A stretch of 64,000 nucleotides of DNA from an uncultured Shimia sp. (GTDB lineage: Bacteria; Pseudomonadota; Alphaproteobacteria; Rhodobacterales; Rhodobacteraceae). The notes under the pieces are model-generated. The model saw only the letters and a list, made by a program, of their open reading frames with translations, did no database searches and was not told the DNA's origin. The DNA lies in contig NZ_CAJXIV010000009.1 of the NCBI RefSeq assembly GCF_913054185.1, forward strand, positions 1 through 64,000, written 5' to 3'. The translations under genes and the position numbers were made by a program. Positions within the stretch are counted from its first letter, which is position 1. Every line of letters begins with the position of its first letter. Shown in pieces: positions 35,866 through 44,440 of the stretch.

Positions 35866-37188
35866 TCAATCAACCAACAGCAATGGCCCTTTGTGTTTAT
35901 AGTGCAGGGCTTCCAAAACAACCGCATTGGTGTTCAAGGTCAGCGCCATATTGACACGGCCATCCACCTCATATTGCCCCGCATACCAGCCGTGTTCACC
36001 AGCCAGATGATCCAGACCACCTACCACCTCCTCTGTATACGGGGTCCCATACAGGGCCTGCCAGGCAAACGCGGCTTTCAAACTGACAGTCCTGAGCACA
36101 TCATGCGCGCTGCCGTCCTCGGCCAACACCGCCCAATCTGCCCCGTTGCCAAAAACTGCCCCGTACAAAAAATGCGGCGCCTGATCAATGTGATCTTCGC
36201 TCACCATAGTGATCTTGCCAGTCCGTTTTGCCCGCGCCTCCTGTGCCTGATACAACCGACTGGCCAAAAGCCGCCCCTCTGCGTTCAAACCTGTTTCAAA
36301 CGCTTGCAAAACATAAGGCTCACTGACCACTGGTGTGATCGCTCCAAAATCTTTGGCACGCCGTCGATCGATGGCAATGTTTACGCCTGACACCTCTTCC
36401 CACGCCATGATTGGGCGCGCAGTGCTTGCGCCCAACACATCCAATCCCCAGAGCGCGGCCGCCCGTGCACCATACTGTTCATAGCCAATACGCCCTTCCT
36501 GATGATATCGTGTTTGGCCGTCCTGCCGGCTACTACCCCAAAGACGCCCCTCAGCGGTCATCGCTGCCAGGTCCCAGGTTGCAAGCAGCGCCCGAATGCG
36601 CGGGCCGTATTCCGGCGTTTGGATCTCCAGAATACGCAAGGCCATAAGCAGCCGCGCCACATCCAGCGCAGACCAGCCGATGCCCTCCGGCACCGGGGTG
36701 TTGGCATAGTCCACCATGGCAAGACTGCGGGTATCATAAGCCTTATTTGGCAGCTGCCCCTCAAACAGAGGCAAGCGCTCCAATCCGCTCAAAAACGCGG
36801 CGCTGCGGCTTAAAAATTTGCCGTCATCCACAATCCCCAGGCCCTTTGCAGCCAGAAGCGCCATAAGATAGCTGCCTTGATCCCAAAGGGTTGCGCTGGG
36901 GTGGTCGTGGATGGCATCGACAAGCCCGGTTTCAGCCCGGTAATGGCTTTCGAAATACCGCCAAGCCGTCTCGGCAGAGCGCCAATCCTGTGTTGTCATT
37001 CCAAGACCAGGTTTGGGCTGAAGCCCCTCGGCTTGTGGCAGTTGCGCCAAGCCGGTGTCACGCATAACGCGGCCCCAACTGTCTTGTTGCACCGCAATCC
37101 CTGCTGTCAGCAAAAGCCCGGTGAGGAACGCAAAGCTTGCCCGATTGGGCCGAACCGGGGCGTCAGTTCGAATAGGACTGGACGACAT
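35866..37188 (-). CDS. Exported DUF3131 protein (small paralogue)
   Basis: The start is the ATG at 37188 (MSSSPIRTDAPVRP), eight bases after GGAG and overlapping the GT2 stop by 26 bases; the track ORF begins too early. The 440 residues begin with a signal-anchor (FAFLTGLLLTAGIAVQQ). The DUF3131 core is complete: AWRYFESHYRAETGLVDAI, TLWDQGSYLMALLAA, ALDVARLLMALRIL, EGRIGYEQYGARAAALWG, LNTNAVVLEALHYK. It is clearly homologous to the larger protein at 30762, with the same order of blocks. Coupling to the glycosyltransferase suggests it acts on the growing or exported glycan. Confidence 0.85.
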   Translation of the reverse strand: MSSSPIRTDAPVRPNRASFAFLTGLLLTAGIAVQQDSWGRVMRDTGLAQLPQAEGLQPKPGLGMTTQDWRSAETAWRYFESHYRAETGLVDAIHDHPSATLWDQGSYLMALLAAKGLGIVDDGKFLSRSAAFLSGLERLPLFEGQLPNKAYDTRSLAMVDYANTPVPEGIGWSALDVARLLMALRILEIQTPEYGPRIRALLATWDLAAMTAEGRLWGSSRQDGQTRYHQEGRIGYEQYGARAAALWGLDVLGASTARPIMAWEEVSGVNIAIDRRRAKDFGAITPVVSEPYVLQAFETGLNAEGRLLASRLYQAQEARAKRTGKITMVSEDHIDQAPHFLYGAVFGNGADWAVLAEDGSAHDVLRTVSLKAAFAWQALYGTPYTEEVVGGLDHLAGEHGWYAGQYEVDGRVNMALTLNTNAVVLEALHYKHKGPLLLVD

Positions 37189-39022
37189 GATGCATCTCCG
37201 CTGTTCTCTGTTGAGGAGCTGTTGTGTGGTCATGGGGCAATCGCGCAGGTGGCCGCCAGCGCGCCATTTGGACAGCACGCACCACAAGGTTCATGTTCAC
37301 GCTCAACCAAAACAGGTTCACCCACAGCAGTGACGCACTGTAGCCGGGAGCGTTTTGCACGGTTTGCCAAACACCAAAGACGGCCGCGCCCCCCATGACA
37401 GCCAAAAGGGTCACATGCGGCCAGACATGTCGCATGTTTGGCGTGCCCTCAGCACCGGGCAACTTGGGTGTTGGGGCAAACTGGGGCGTTTGGCGACGTA
37501 ACACACAAAAAAGCGCGCGCAGCTGCACTGGCAGCGCCACAACCGTCATGACACGTCCAGCGCCAATGGCGTGTCCCTTACAAGCCGCAACCATGGCCAA
37601 TTCTCCCAAGACCACCGCAGGCAAGAATCGTTGAAAGAACTCAACCGAGTAGGCCGAAACCGGGGCCAATCCCATGACGAGGGACACCACCGGCGCCAAC
37701 AGCAGGACCGGCGCCCATAGGATGCTCACATAAGACCAAAACGTCGCCCCATAATGCAGCTTTTGACGCCAGTTCAACCCTTTGCGAAACAGAGGATTGT
37801 CCCAGATCGCGATGTCAAACGTGCCACCGGCATATTTGAGCCGCTGCGCTGCCCAGGCGGACATACTCCACGGCGACAACATGCGTGCTTCCACCTGTGG
37901 GTGGTAAACCGAAGTCCACCCTGCCGCTTGATCTGCGTGCAGCAAAATCGACGTGGAAAGGTCTTCGGACACGTGAAACCGGTATGGCTGTAAGAGATGT
38001 GCCGCCAAGTGGGCCTGAGTGCCCAAACGAATTTTTGTCACGTCCCTGCTTATCGAGTGTGCCTTGTCCCGCAAAGCGGCGTCAAACACCGCTTCTCGGC
38101 GATGAATGGACGCCGCCCCGCAACAAAATGAGGCGCCGTTTCGATTTCGCCGTCGCTGGATCACATCAAAAAAAACACTTGGGTCAGATAAAAAGGGATC
38201 CCGCCCAACGCGGCCCTGTCCACTCATCCAAGTCAAAACCCGCGCGCTCAGGCGCGTACACCAGCTTTCTGCTTTGGGAAACGCCCGTAACCAACGTGGG
38301 CTTTGGCGTGTTACCCATCTCTGCCAGCTCTCCCCGTCCGGCAGGTCGTAAAACCAATGCGGCGTCTGCACCCAGGCGACTTTTGGATCACAAAAATAGC
38401 CCAAAGTGTTCTGCAAAAACGTCGGCAGCAGCCTTGTGTCCGCGTCACAAATCACCACAAAATCCCCGGATGTGCGCAACAGCGCATGCCGCAAGTTGCC
38501 CGCTTTAAACCCCTCATTGGTTTGCCGAGAAAAATAGCCAATGCCGCGCCGCTCCGCTTCCAAAGCCATCTCAGCTCGATCGCCGTCATCCAACAAACAC
38601 ACGCGTATCCGTACCCCGTGAGGCACGTGCACAGCCAACAGCGCCTCCAACGAGGGGCGCACCACTTCAAGCGGTTCGTCATAAGTTGTGACGAAAATAT
38701 CCACGGAGGTTGTTGTGGAGTGCGGCGCGTGCCAGGGATGACCATCCAAAACCGCGACAAAAGGCGTATCCCCCTCATCCCAAATGTCGAAGTAAAACAA
38801 CAACGTACCCAAGAAAAACAAACTCTCCGCAGTGGCCACAAAAACGGAAAATACAAATGCGTCCGGATTTAGGGAGGCGGTCCAGCGCCAGTGCAAATAG
38901 GCCGCGCCCGCGGCAATGGCTGCGCCGGCCAGAAAGTGCCAAACCCACCGGCGCCAGGCCCCGAGAGGCGTGTAGATGGGAGCTTGACGATGGGAAAACA
39001 TCTCAAAATACGACTTTGTCAT
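37163..39022 (-). CDS. Processive GT2 glycosyltransferase, cellulose-synthase-like
   Basis: The 619-residue inner-membrane enzyme has two N-terminal helices (VWHFLAGAAIAAGAAYLHWRW and FVFSVFVATAESLFFLGTLLFY), a GT-A domain, and four to five C-terminal helices. Catalytic landmarks are VDIFVTTYDEPLEVV, CLLDDGDRAEM, VICDADTRLLP (DxD), VSEDLSTSI (the TED-type base) and QRLKYAGG where BcsA-like enzymes have Q-x-x-R-W. No PilZ domain follows the membrane region, so direct c-di-GMP activation as in BcsA is unlikely. It should polymerise a beta-linked hexose polymer and translocate it. GGAGG lies ten bases before the ATG. Confidence 0.88.
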   Translation of the reverse strand: MTKSYFEMFSHRQAPIYTPLGAWRRWVWHFLAGAAIAAGAAYLHWRWTASLNPDAFVFSVFVATAESLFFLGTLLFYFDIWDEGDTPFVAVLDGHPWHAPHSTTTSVDIFVTTYDEPLEVVRPSLEALLAVHVPHGVRIRVCLLDDGDRAEMALEAERRGIGYFSRQTNEGFKAGNLRHALLRTSGDFVVICDADTRLLPTFLQNTLGYFCDPKVAWVQTPHWFYDLPDGESWQRWVTRQSPRWLRAFPKAESWCTRLSARVLTWMSGQGRVGRDPFLSDPSVFFDVIQRRRNRNGASFCCGAASIHRREAVFDAALRDKAHSISRDVTKIRLGTQAHLAAHLLQPYRFHVSEDLSTSILLHADQAAGWTSVYHPQVEARMLSPWSMSAWAAQRLKYAGGTFDIAIWDNPLFRKGLNWRQKLHYGATFWSYVSILWAPVLLLAPVVSLVMGLAPVSAYSVEFFQRFLPAVVLGELAMVAACKGHAIGAGRVMTVVALPVQLRALFCVLRRQTPQFAPTPKLPGAEGTPNMRHVWPHVTLLAVMGGAAVFGVWQTVQNAPGYSASLLWVNLFWLSVNMNLVVRAVQMARWRPPARLPHDHTTAPQQRTAEMHHVVQSYSN

Positions 39023-39053
39023 TGCGTTTCAGCCTCCGTTGGCCCTGTGATCT

Positions 39054-39893
39054 TCAGCGCGCGTTTGCCTGCTGGTGATCGCGCACAAACATGTCCACAA
39101 CACGCATAATTGCATCCGCCTCTGTTCCCTGATGGTCCTTTGCCGTGGATCCTGTGGAGTAAGACCAAACACCGGCGGCAACTTTGATCCGTAGATCCCG
39201 GGTCAACAGCACCTCCTGCGACAAACTGGCAAAAACCGAATATTCGTATTTGCATAAATCGCTTGGATCGGAGAATGAAAAATAGAGGTTCAAGGTGGGT
39301 TGGCCTGGCACAAGATGAAGCTGATCTTGAGGGACAATCCGAATGCCTGCAGCCGTGAGTTTGGCGTCAAAGGCTTTTTGCAGCTGGCGCCCAAATGTTC
39401 CATCAAATCCAGGCGGAGGCTTAAGGGTTGTCAGGTCTAGGTGCAGCTTCTTAACCCCCCGTAATACCTCTCCTTTTTCAGACCTTGGCAAAGCCTTCGG
39501 GTCAAAACCAAGGCTCAAATCAGCCTGACTTTTCAGGCAAACTTCCGGCGCTTCGGGATGGTCACGCGGCAGGCCTCCTGCTTGATTTCCGCCATCACGC
39601 ACACCAAACAATCGATAGATGAAGCCTGTGTTGCTGGTGTCCAAAGGGCGGCTGGAAAAGCTGCGCCGCTCCTGACACTGCGCGCCGCCTGGGCAATGTG
39701 TGCCAACAAAGGTAACCCGCTCCCACAAAATCCAAAACCTGTCCTGTGCAGAAGCTGCGGTAACAGAATCGGCCTGCGCCTGCTGGCTCATAAAAACGAT
39801 ACAGGCTCCGGTCAGTCCAGTTTGCCCCACCCATCGGAAAATTCGCCGCCAAGCCATTTCGGTCAGCCGCTGCAGGTGTCTGATTTGCCTCAT
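39054..39893 (-). CDS. Exported protein of unknown function between nucleotidyltransferase and GT2
   Basis: The 279-residue protein overlaps the upstream stop by four bases (ATGA). A signal-type segment (WVGQTGLTGACIVFMSQQAQADS) is followed by a single domain with several Cys (THCPGGAQCQERRS, DHPEAPEVCLKSQ, DLCKYEYSV) suggesting disulfides. HLDLTTLKPPPGFDGTFGRQL and LNLYFSFSDPSDLCKYEYSVFASLSQEVLLTRD look like a beta-sandwich with a helical part. I recognise no family. Being inside the GT2 operon, a periplasmic accessory role is likely but unproven. Confidence 0.75.
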   Translation of the reverse strand: MRQIRHLQRLTEMAWRRIFRWVGQTGLTGACIVFMSQQAQADSVTAASAQDRFWILWERVTFVGTHCPGGAQCQERRSFSSRPLDTSNTGFIYRLFGVRDGGNQAGGLPRDHPEAPEVCLKSQADLSLGFDPKALPRSEKGEVLRGVKKLHLDLTTLKPPPGFDGTFGRQLQKAFDAKLTAAGIRIVPQDQLHLVPGQPTLNLYFSFSDPSDLCKYEYSVFASLSQEVLLTRDLRIKVAAGVWSYSTGSTAKDHQGTEADAIMRVVDMFVRDHQQANAR

Positions 39894-41401
39894 CGCGCGC
39901 CTCCGCCAGCCTGCCGTACCACGGGTTGAGGCTGCATCAATGGCGCCCCATCCTGAAGAGGCTCAACCGCAATGCCGTCAAGCGGCGTGTGCGGTTGCGC
40001 ATGGCTGTCCATGTACCGATGATCAAGCGCCCAATCAGGTGCCACAATCATGTCATCAACCCAGGTGCCCGCATTTATGCGGGTTTGTGCACACACCACC
40101 GACCGGCGCACCAAGCTGCGCCGACAGGCCCGTGCCCCGGCGCCAAGCACAACTGGTCCCTCCAGCTTTGCGCCAGCTTCCACCACCGCATCGGCGCCGA
40201 TAAAGGCGGGCCCAACAATCACCGCGCGCGGCGAGACGTCCGCTCCATCTGCGGCCCAGACGTGCCGCCGTATCAGCTGCCCGTTTGGCATCAGGTCGGG
40301 GATAAGCCCGCGCAGCCCGCGAGACAGGCCGGAGAAATAGTCGTTTGGGTTGCCCAGATCGATCCAACTGAACGGAGCGTCATAGACCTGCAAGTGTCGC
40401 CCGGCAGCCAAAAGACTGGGCAGCAAATGTTGCGCGATGTCTTGCTCAGACTGCGCTGACACATGTTTCAGAACTCTTGGGGCAAATACATAAATGCCGC
40501 TGCTGGCCAGACAGGATGGGGCGTCTTTGGGCGCTGGTTTCTCGGCAAACCGACAAATACGTCCAGAGCGCTCTGCGTCAATGATGCCATACTTCTGCAC
40601 CTGGGCGGGCGGCACGTGCTGGGCGGCTATTGTCACATCCGCACCACTGGCGCGATGCTGCGCCAACAATGCCGCCACATCGATATTGGTCACCGCGTCG
40701 CCGCAAAACACCAGGAAATCCTCGTCAAACGCACGGGTGGTGCGCTGCAGATGGCGCAGGGTGCTGGCCGACCCAAGCGGAGCGGATTGCCATTGATCAC
40801 CGTGCCACTGGCCTTCGTTCAAAAATTGGAAACTGCGCAATGGCGAGCTGCGCACATGCGCGTGGAACTGAGGGGCTAGGTGTCCGGGATTAAGGATAAA
40901 GTCCCTGATCCCAAACGCCGACAGGTGTCGCAGCACATGGTCCAGCACCGGCCGCCCAAGAAAGTCGAGCAGCGGTTTGGGGGTGTCATGGCTAAGCGGC
41001 GCCATGCGCGCGCCTTGTCCTGCGACCAAAATCACAGCCTTAACGCCGGTCAATTGCCGGGCGCGAAACACCGGAGCCGCAAGCGCGTCTTTGCGGGTTT
41101 TAAACACCCTCAGCAATCTGGACAAAGTGCACTTTGAGATTTCCTTTTGAACGCGCTCGCCCGCCCCAAAAAAGCCAACCGCCATCTGATGTGGCGCTTC
41201 ACTTTGAAACTCGACCAAAGCCGCAAGACCAGACCGTGCAATCCGGCGCACCGCGCTAAGATCCACCAAAATGGCCGAGCGCCCACGGGCGGCACATTGG
41301 GCTTCTGCAGCCTTCAGTGTGGCATAGTCGGCCGAGGTCAGCCGTGCCGCAGCGATCTTCAGGATCGAAATCATGCCGACATCTTCAGAATTGGTAAGCA
41401 T
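39890..41401 (-). CDS. STAS domain fused to sugar nucleotidyltransferase
   Basis: The 503-residue protein starts at the ATG after a strong AAGGAGACCCCT. Residues about 10-110 form a STAS domain: ARGRSAILVDLSAVRRIARSG then LAALVEF; the usual D-S-S-G phosphosite reads A-R-S-G. From about 118 it is a nucleotidyltransferase: VKAVILVAGQGARMAPLSHDTPK (signature GxGxR), KPLLDFLGRPVLDHVLRHL, FCGDAVTNIDV (metal Asp), FAEKPAPKD, DLGNPNDYF. A left-handed beta-helix tail (SPRAVIVGPAFIGADAVVEAGAKLEG) follows. It resembles mannose-1-phosphate guanylyltransferase/glucose-1-phosphate thymidylyltransferase types and should make the NDP-sugar for the GT2. Confidence 0.85.
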   Translation of the reverse strand: MLTNSEDVGMISILKIAAARLTSADYATLKAAEAQCAARGRSAILVDLSAVRRIARSGLAALVEFQSEAPHQMAVGFFGAGERVQKEISKCTLSRLLRVFKTRKDALAAPVFRARQLTGVKAVILVAGQGARMAPLSHDTPKPLLDFLGRPVLDHVLRHLSAFGIRDFILNPGHLAPQFHAHVRSSPLRSFQFLNEGQWHGDQWQSAPLGSASTLRHLQRTTRAFDEDFLVFCGDAVTNIDVAALLAQHRASGADVTIAAQHVPPAQVQKYGIIDAERSGRICRFAEKPAPKDAPSCLASSGIYVFAPRVLKHVSAQSEQDIAQHLLPSLLAAGRHLQVYDAPFSWIDLGNPNDYFSGLSRGLRGLIPDLMPNGQLIRRHVWAADGADVSPRAVIVGPAFIGADAVVEAGAKLEGPVVLGAGARACRRSLVRRSVVCAQTRINAGTWVDDMIVAPDWALDHRYMDSHAQPHTPLDGIAVEPLQDGAPLMQPQPVVRQAGGGAR

Positions 41402-41428
41402 AGGGGTCTCCTTGATCTTAGGGCACGT

Positions 41429-42580
41429 TCAGGCTTTGCCTGGGCGACGCAGCAAAGGGAACTCAGGCAGAGAGCCCAATCCCACTGTCCACGCGGTCAA
41501 CTTGTGGTGGCTCAGCGTCCAGACGAAACAACCAGTTGCGGGAAGCGTCCAGGCAAGTTCCAACACAACCGACTGACTTGGCGTGACATCCCGTCCTGCC
41601 AAAGCCATTTCTGCAAGATCCAGAAAAACCGGATGGCACAGATAGAGCCCAAACGCATATTTTGAAAGCCGCGACAGCCCGGCCGGCCAGGCCTTATGGG
41701 CCAGGGTCAGGCACAAAATCAAAAGCGCAACTGGCATCAGATAGTCCGCCCAAAAGGCTAAAGGATTGTCATACACCCAGCGGCCAGTTGCGATCACTTT
41801 GACCGTGCCAATCAGTTTGAGGACAAGCAACACACTCGCAGTCAGGGCAATTGGCCCAACCCAGGTTTGCCGCTCTACTGCCGTGGTTTGGCGCCACAGC
41901 CCCAAAACCGCACCTGCCGCCATGCCGTAGCCAAGGTAACTCAGCACCTTGAGGGCGCGCACCGCATAGCCAAGAATTTCCGTGTCCCACAGGGCGGCAT
42001 ACAGCAGAGGGTCTACCAGTTGCTTCAGCAGCAAGGCTGGCACCACAAACAAGCCCATCATTGGCCTGCGTTCTGCCACCTCAAACAGTGGAAAAAACAG
42101 CAAGAGCGCAAACAGCGTTGGTATAAAATGCATGTGATACTTCACATCCCCCAACAGCAGATACCCGGCCCAGGTGACTGGCTGTTGAAGCGCGGCAAAA
42201 ACCTCAGCCTCATACCCCAATGACCTGGCCTTCAGCAGGTTGTAAAACGCATAAGCCGCGGTCCAGAACACAAAAGGGATCAACAGCCGACGTGCCTGCT
42301 CAGCCATCACTGTTCCATAACTGCGGGGGCGCCGGGAAAGCGTCATCAACAGCAACATTATCGAGATCATCAAAAACAGTTCCGTCCGCGCCGTATACAG
42401 CAGCGCGCGCAGCACCATAGGCGCTAAGCGCGCCGCAGGATCCGCCTCCGGGAACGGCTGCCCTTGAGCATCCGCTGTCACATGCAGCCCAACCATCGAC
42501 ACGCCTGCAAATAGGCGCAAGGCGTCGATCCAGGTGTGCCGCCCCGTATCAGGACCATCTGCAACCATGCAGTTCACCAT
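41429..42580 (-). CDS. Acyltransferase 3 family membrane protein
   Basis: The 383-residue protein has about ten membrane helices. The N terminus HTWIDALRLFAGVSMVGLHV is the acyltransferase-3 opening with the active-site-type His, followed by LFLMISIMLLLMTLSRRPRSYG and RLLIPFVFWTAAYAFYN, and the late LSRLSKYAFGLYLCHPVFLD. Such proteins transfer acetyl or succinyl groups to exopolysaccharides at the membrane. It is the first gene of the operon that continues with the STAS-nucleotidyltransferase (27-base gap), so it probably decorates the same polymer. The start may be 12 bases further in. Confidence 0.88.
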   Translation of the reverse strand: MVNCMVADGPDTGRHTWIDALRLFAGVSMVGLHVTADAQGQPFPEADPAARLAPMVLRALLYTARTELFLMISIMLLLMTLSRRPRSYGTVMAEQARRLLIPFVFWTAAYAFYNLLKARSLGYEAEVFAALQQPVTWAGYLLLGDVKYHMHFIPTLFALLLFFPLFEVAERRPMMGLFVVPALLLKQLVDPLLYAALWDTEILGYAVRALKVLSYLGYGMAAGAVLGLWRQTTAVERQTWVGPIALTASVLLVLKLIGTVKVIATGRWVYDNPLAFWADYLMPVALLILCLTLAHKAWPAGLSRLSKYAFGLYLCHPVFLDLAEMALAGRDVTPSQSVVLELAWTLPATGCFVWTLSHHKLTAWTVGLGSLPEFPLLRRPGKA

Positions 42581-42723
42581 TTACCAAACAAACAACACAT
42601 TCAGTGTCACTGCCAAACCTGAACAAAAAGTGAACAAATGCGCATTTGTTTTTATTTTGTTCTAGTTTCATTAACCGCTTCGCAACAGTTTGTTCTTACC
42701 CTGTCGGGGCGAGGAGTGTTGTT

Positions 42724-43257
42724 ATGTGTGTCTTTCGGTTCCCCCATCTGCTGATACTGGTTTTGCTCGGCGTTTTTGATCCAAGCGCTGCAACTGCGTT
42801 GAATGAAACGGAACTTTGTGCCCGTGCCGTGGAACAATACGGCGTGGAACCCACGCAATGTGGTTTGCCCAGCGCCGGATCGCCGTCGTCTTCTCCAACG
42901 GCCCTGTCCAATGAAGTGCTGGAAAGCCACATTTTTTTTCCACAAGGCGGCACCAGTTTGAATGACGATGCACAGGTACAGCTTGCGGTGTTGCTGTCCG
43001 TGCTGAACACGTCTGTGATGCAATCCGCCTGCCTGCGCCTGATTGGCCACTCTGACAGCAGCGGTGGTGAGGACGCAAACAAAGCACTGGCGCTCAAACG
43101 GGCCGAAACGGTGGCCGCCGCCTTGCGCGACGGGCTGAAAGACCCTTCGCGCATCCGCACCGTTGGCTCCGCAGGCGAAGCACGGCCTTTGTCCGGTTTG
43201 GAAAGCACGTCCGTACATAACCGCCGCGTGGAAATTCAGGCCAAGACCTGCCCTTAA
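42724..43257 (+). CDS. OmpA-family outer membrane/peptidoglycan-binding protein
   Basis: The start is the ATG at 42724 (MCVFRFPHLL), with GAGGAG upstream, giving 177 residues; the track start lies in the promoter. A signal peptide (LLILVLLGVFDPSAATA) is followed by a short linker and a C-terminal OmpA domain: IFFPQGGTSLNDDAQVQLAVL, LRLIGHSDSSGGEDANKALALKRAETVAAAL, GEARPLSGLESTSVHNRRVEI. Asp and Arg of the diaminopimelate site are present (HSDSSG, NRRVEI). It may link the export machine to the cell wall. Confidence 0.85.
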   Translation: MCVFRFPHLLILVLLGVFDPSAATALNETELCARAVEQYGVEPTQCGLPSAGSPSSSPTALSNEVLESHIFFPQGGTSLNDDAQVQLAVLLSVLNTSVMQSACLRLIGHSDSSGGEDANKALALKRAETVAAALRDGLKDPSRIRTVGSAGEARPLSGLESTSVHNRRVEIQAKTCP

Positions 43258-43305
43258 CGCGGCAAACGGCTTATAACGGCAAATCCGCCGTATTCATTAA
43301 CCACG

Positions 43306-43334
43306 ACGCGCATTAACCAACGCGCGCGTTTTTT
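43306..43334 (+). terminator. Probable terminator after the OmpA-family gene
   Basis: ACGCGC (43306-43311) and GCGCGT (43324-43329) form a short GC stem directly followed by TTTTT. It lies 48 bases after the stop. It overlaps a TTAACC motif in the loop. Confidence 0.5.
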
Positions 43335-43408
43335 CTTGCCCTCCAGCCCTGCCTGATGATTTCAAAGGTGTGGAAATAGTCCATTAACCTTAATCGGGTG
43401 GGGGCCTG

Positions 43409-44197
43409 ATGCGTGGGATACTCGAAAGCTGGCGCAGATTGCGTCTTGGCTTGGCTGTGGCTTTAGCGGCGGCCAACCCAGCGCTGGCTGATCCAATCAA
43501 CGGATTTAGCGAACAGTTTGCGCAGCCACCTGAGGCCGGTTGGCATGTTGCACATTACACCTTCATCCACCCGGCATTTGACACCGACTGGAGCCGCAAA
43601 AATCTGCGATTTGATCAAGGGCTGCATCTGTCTGTGACGCCGCAGACCTCCGCAGAAAACCGCTTTCTGGGGGCTTCAATCCGGCGTGAAACGCCAAGTC
43701 ACTATGGCCGCTACGAGGCAGTTCTGCACCCGGCGCGCGGGGACGGCATAGTTACCGGTTTTTTCACCTATACCGGCCCGCACTATGGCACCCGGCATGA
43801 TGAAATCGACATAGAGTTTCTCGGACAAGATACCACCCAGGTTCAGGTTGCCTGGTTTGTGGACGGCCACCTCAGGAGCCGTAAAATCCCCCTAGGGTTT
43901 GACGCCGCTGATCACCCACGCCGTTACGCCTTTGAATGGCATCCGGATCGCTTGCGGTGGTTTGTCGAAGACACCATGATTTTCGAAGTGACCGAGGCAG
44001 AGTCCCCACTGCCAAAGGAACCAGGTTATTTGTTTGCCAATCTATGGGCAGTGGACAAAAGCGTCGCCTCTTGGGCTGGCGTGGCCGCAGATGGAACCTC
44101 CGCACAGGCTTATGTCGGCCACATGCAGTTCGCCCCACTTGTCACGCTTACTTCAAGCTTGCAAACAACACACACCGCCGCACAGTCCACACCGTGA
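43409..44197 (+). CDS. Secreted GH16 glycoside hydrolase (endo-beta-glucanase-like)
   Basis: The 262-residue protein has a signal peptide (LRLGLAVALAAANPALADP) and a GH16 jelly roll. The catalytic motif HDEIDIEFLG contains the E-x-D-x-(x)-E nucleophile and acid/base. Upstream GASIRRETPSHYGRYEAVLH and downstream WHPDRLRWFVEDTMIFEV and LFANLWAVD are GH16 blocks. Enzymes of this type (ExoK, ExsH) trim beta-1,3/1,4-linked exopolysaccharide during biosynthesis. Its presence at the end of the cluster suggests the polymer contains beta-glucan or a similar linkage. GGGGG precedes the ATG. Confidence 0.92.
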   Translation: MRGILESWRRLRLGLAVALAAANPALADPINGFSEQFAQPPEAGWHVAHYTFIHPAFDTDWSRKNLRFDQGLHLSVTPQTSAENRFLGASIRRETPSHYGRYEAVLHPARGDGIVTGFFTYTGPHYGTRHDEIDIEFLGQDTTQVQVAWFVDGHLRSRKIPLGFDAADHPRRYAFEWHPDRLRWFVEDTMIFEVTEAESPLPKEPGYLFANLWAVDKSVASWAGVAADGTSAQAYVGHMQFAPLVTLTSSLQTTHTAAQSTP

Positions 44198-44212
44198 CCC
44201 AGCCATTGCGGT

Positions 44213-44338
44213 TTAATAATCCGTGAAAAACCCAAAGGGTGCCACAGTCGCAAATCCTCTTTCGGCGGAGCCCGTCGCAGCCATTGTCGACACCGCCATA
44301 ACCGTCAGAACCACAAACATCATCGCGCGTTTTTGCAT
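44213..44338 (-). CDS. Small secreted peptide, 41 residues
   Basis: MQKRAMMFVVLTVMAVSTMAATG is a complete signal-like helix and SAERGFATVAPFGFFTDY a short mature tail. AGAGAGGA lies seven bases before the ATG, a convincing ribosome-binding site. It is too short for the ORF track, which lists only a plus-strand shadow. It is convergent with the GH16 gene (15 bases between stops). No family is recognised. Confidence 0.55.
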   Translation of the reverse strand: MQKRAMMFVVLTVMAVSTMAATGSAERGFATVAPFGFFTDY

Positions 44339-44440
44339 AAGAAATCCTCTCTCTGGCACCACTCGCCACGCATTCATGCTGGTGGGATTCGGTAAAACGG
44401 AGGTGAATTCGGCAAGAGTTTAGGCGGACCGCACCACACA

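Noticed and set aside
43297-43318. Full CtrA box TTAA-N7-TTAA
   Set aside because: The two TTAA are 12 bases apart, not 7; only half-sites are claimed.
44223-44423. 66-residue plus-strand ORF
   Set aside because: Shadow of the minus-strand small secreted peptide, which has the better start signal and a signal sequence.
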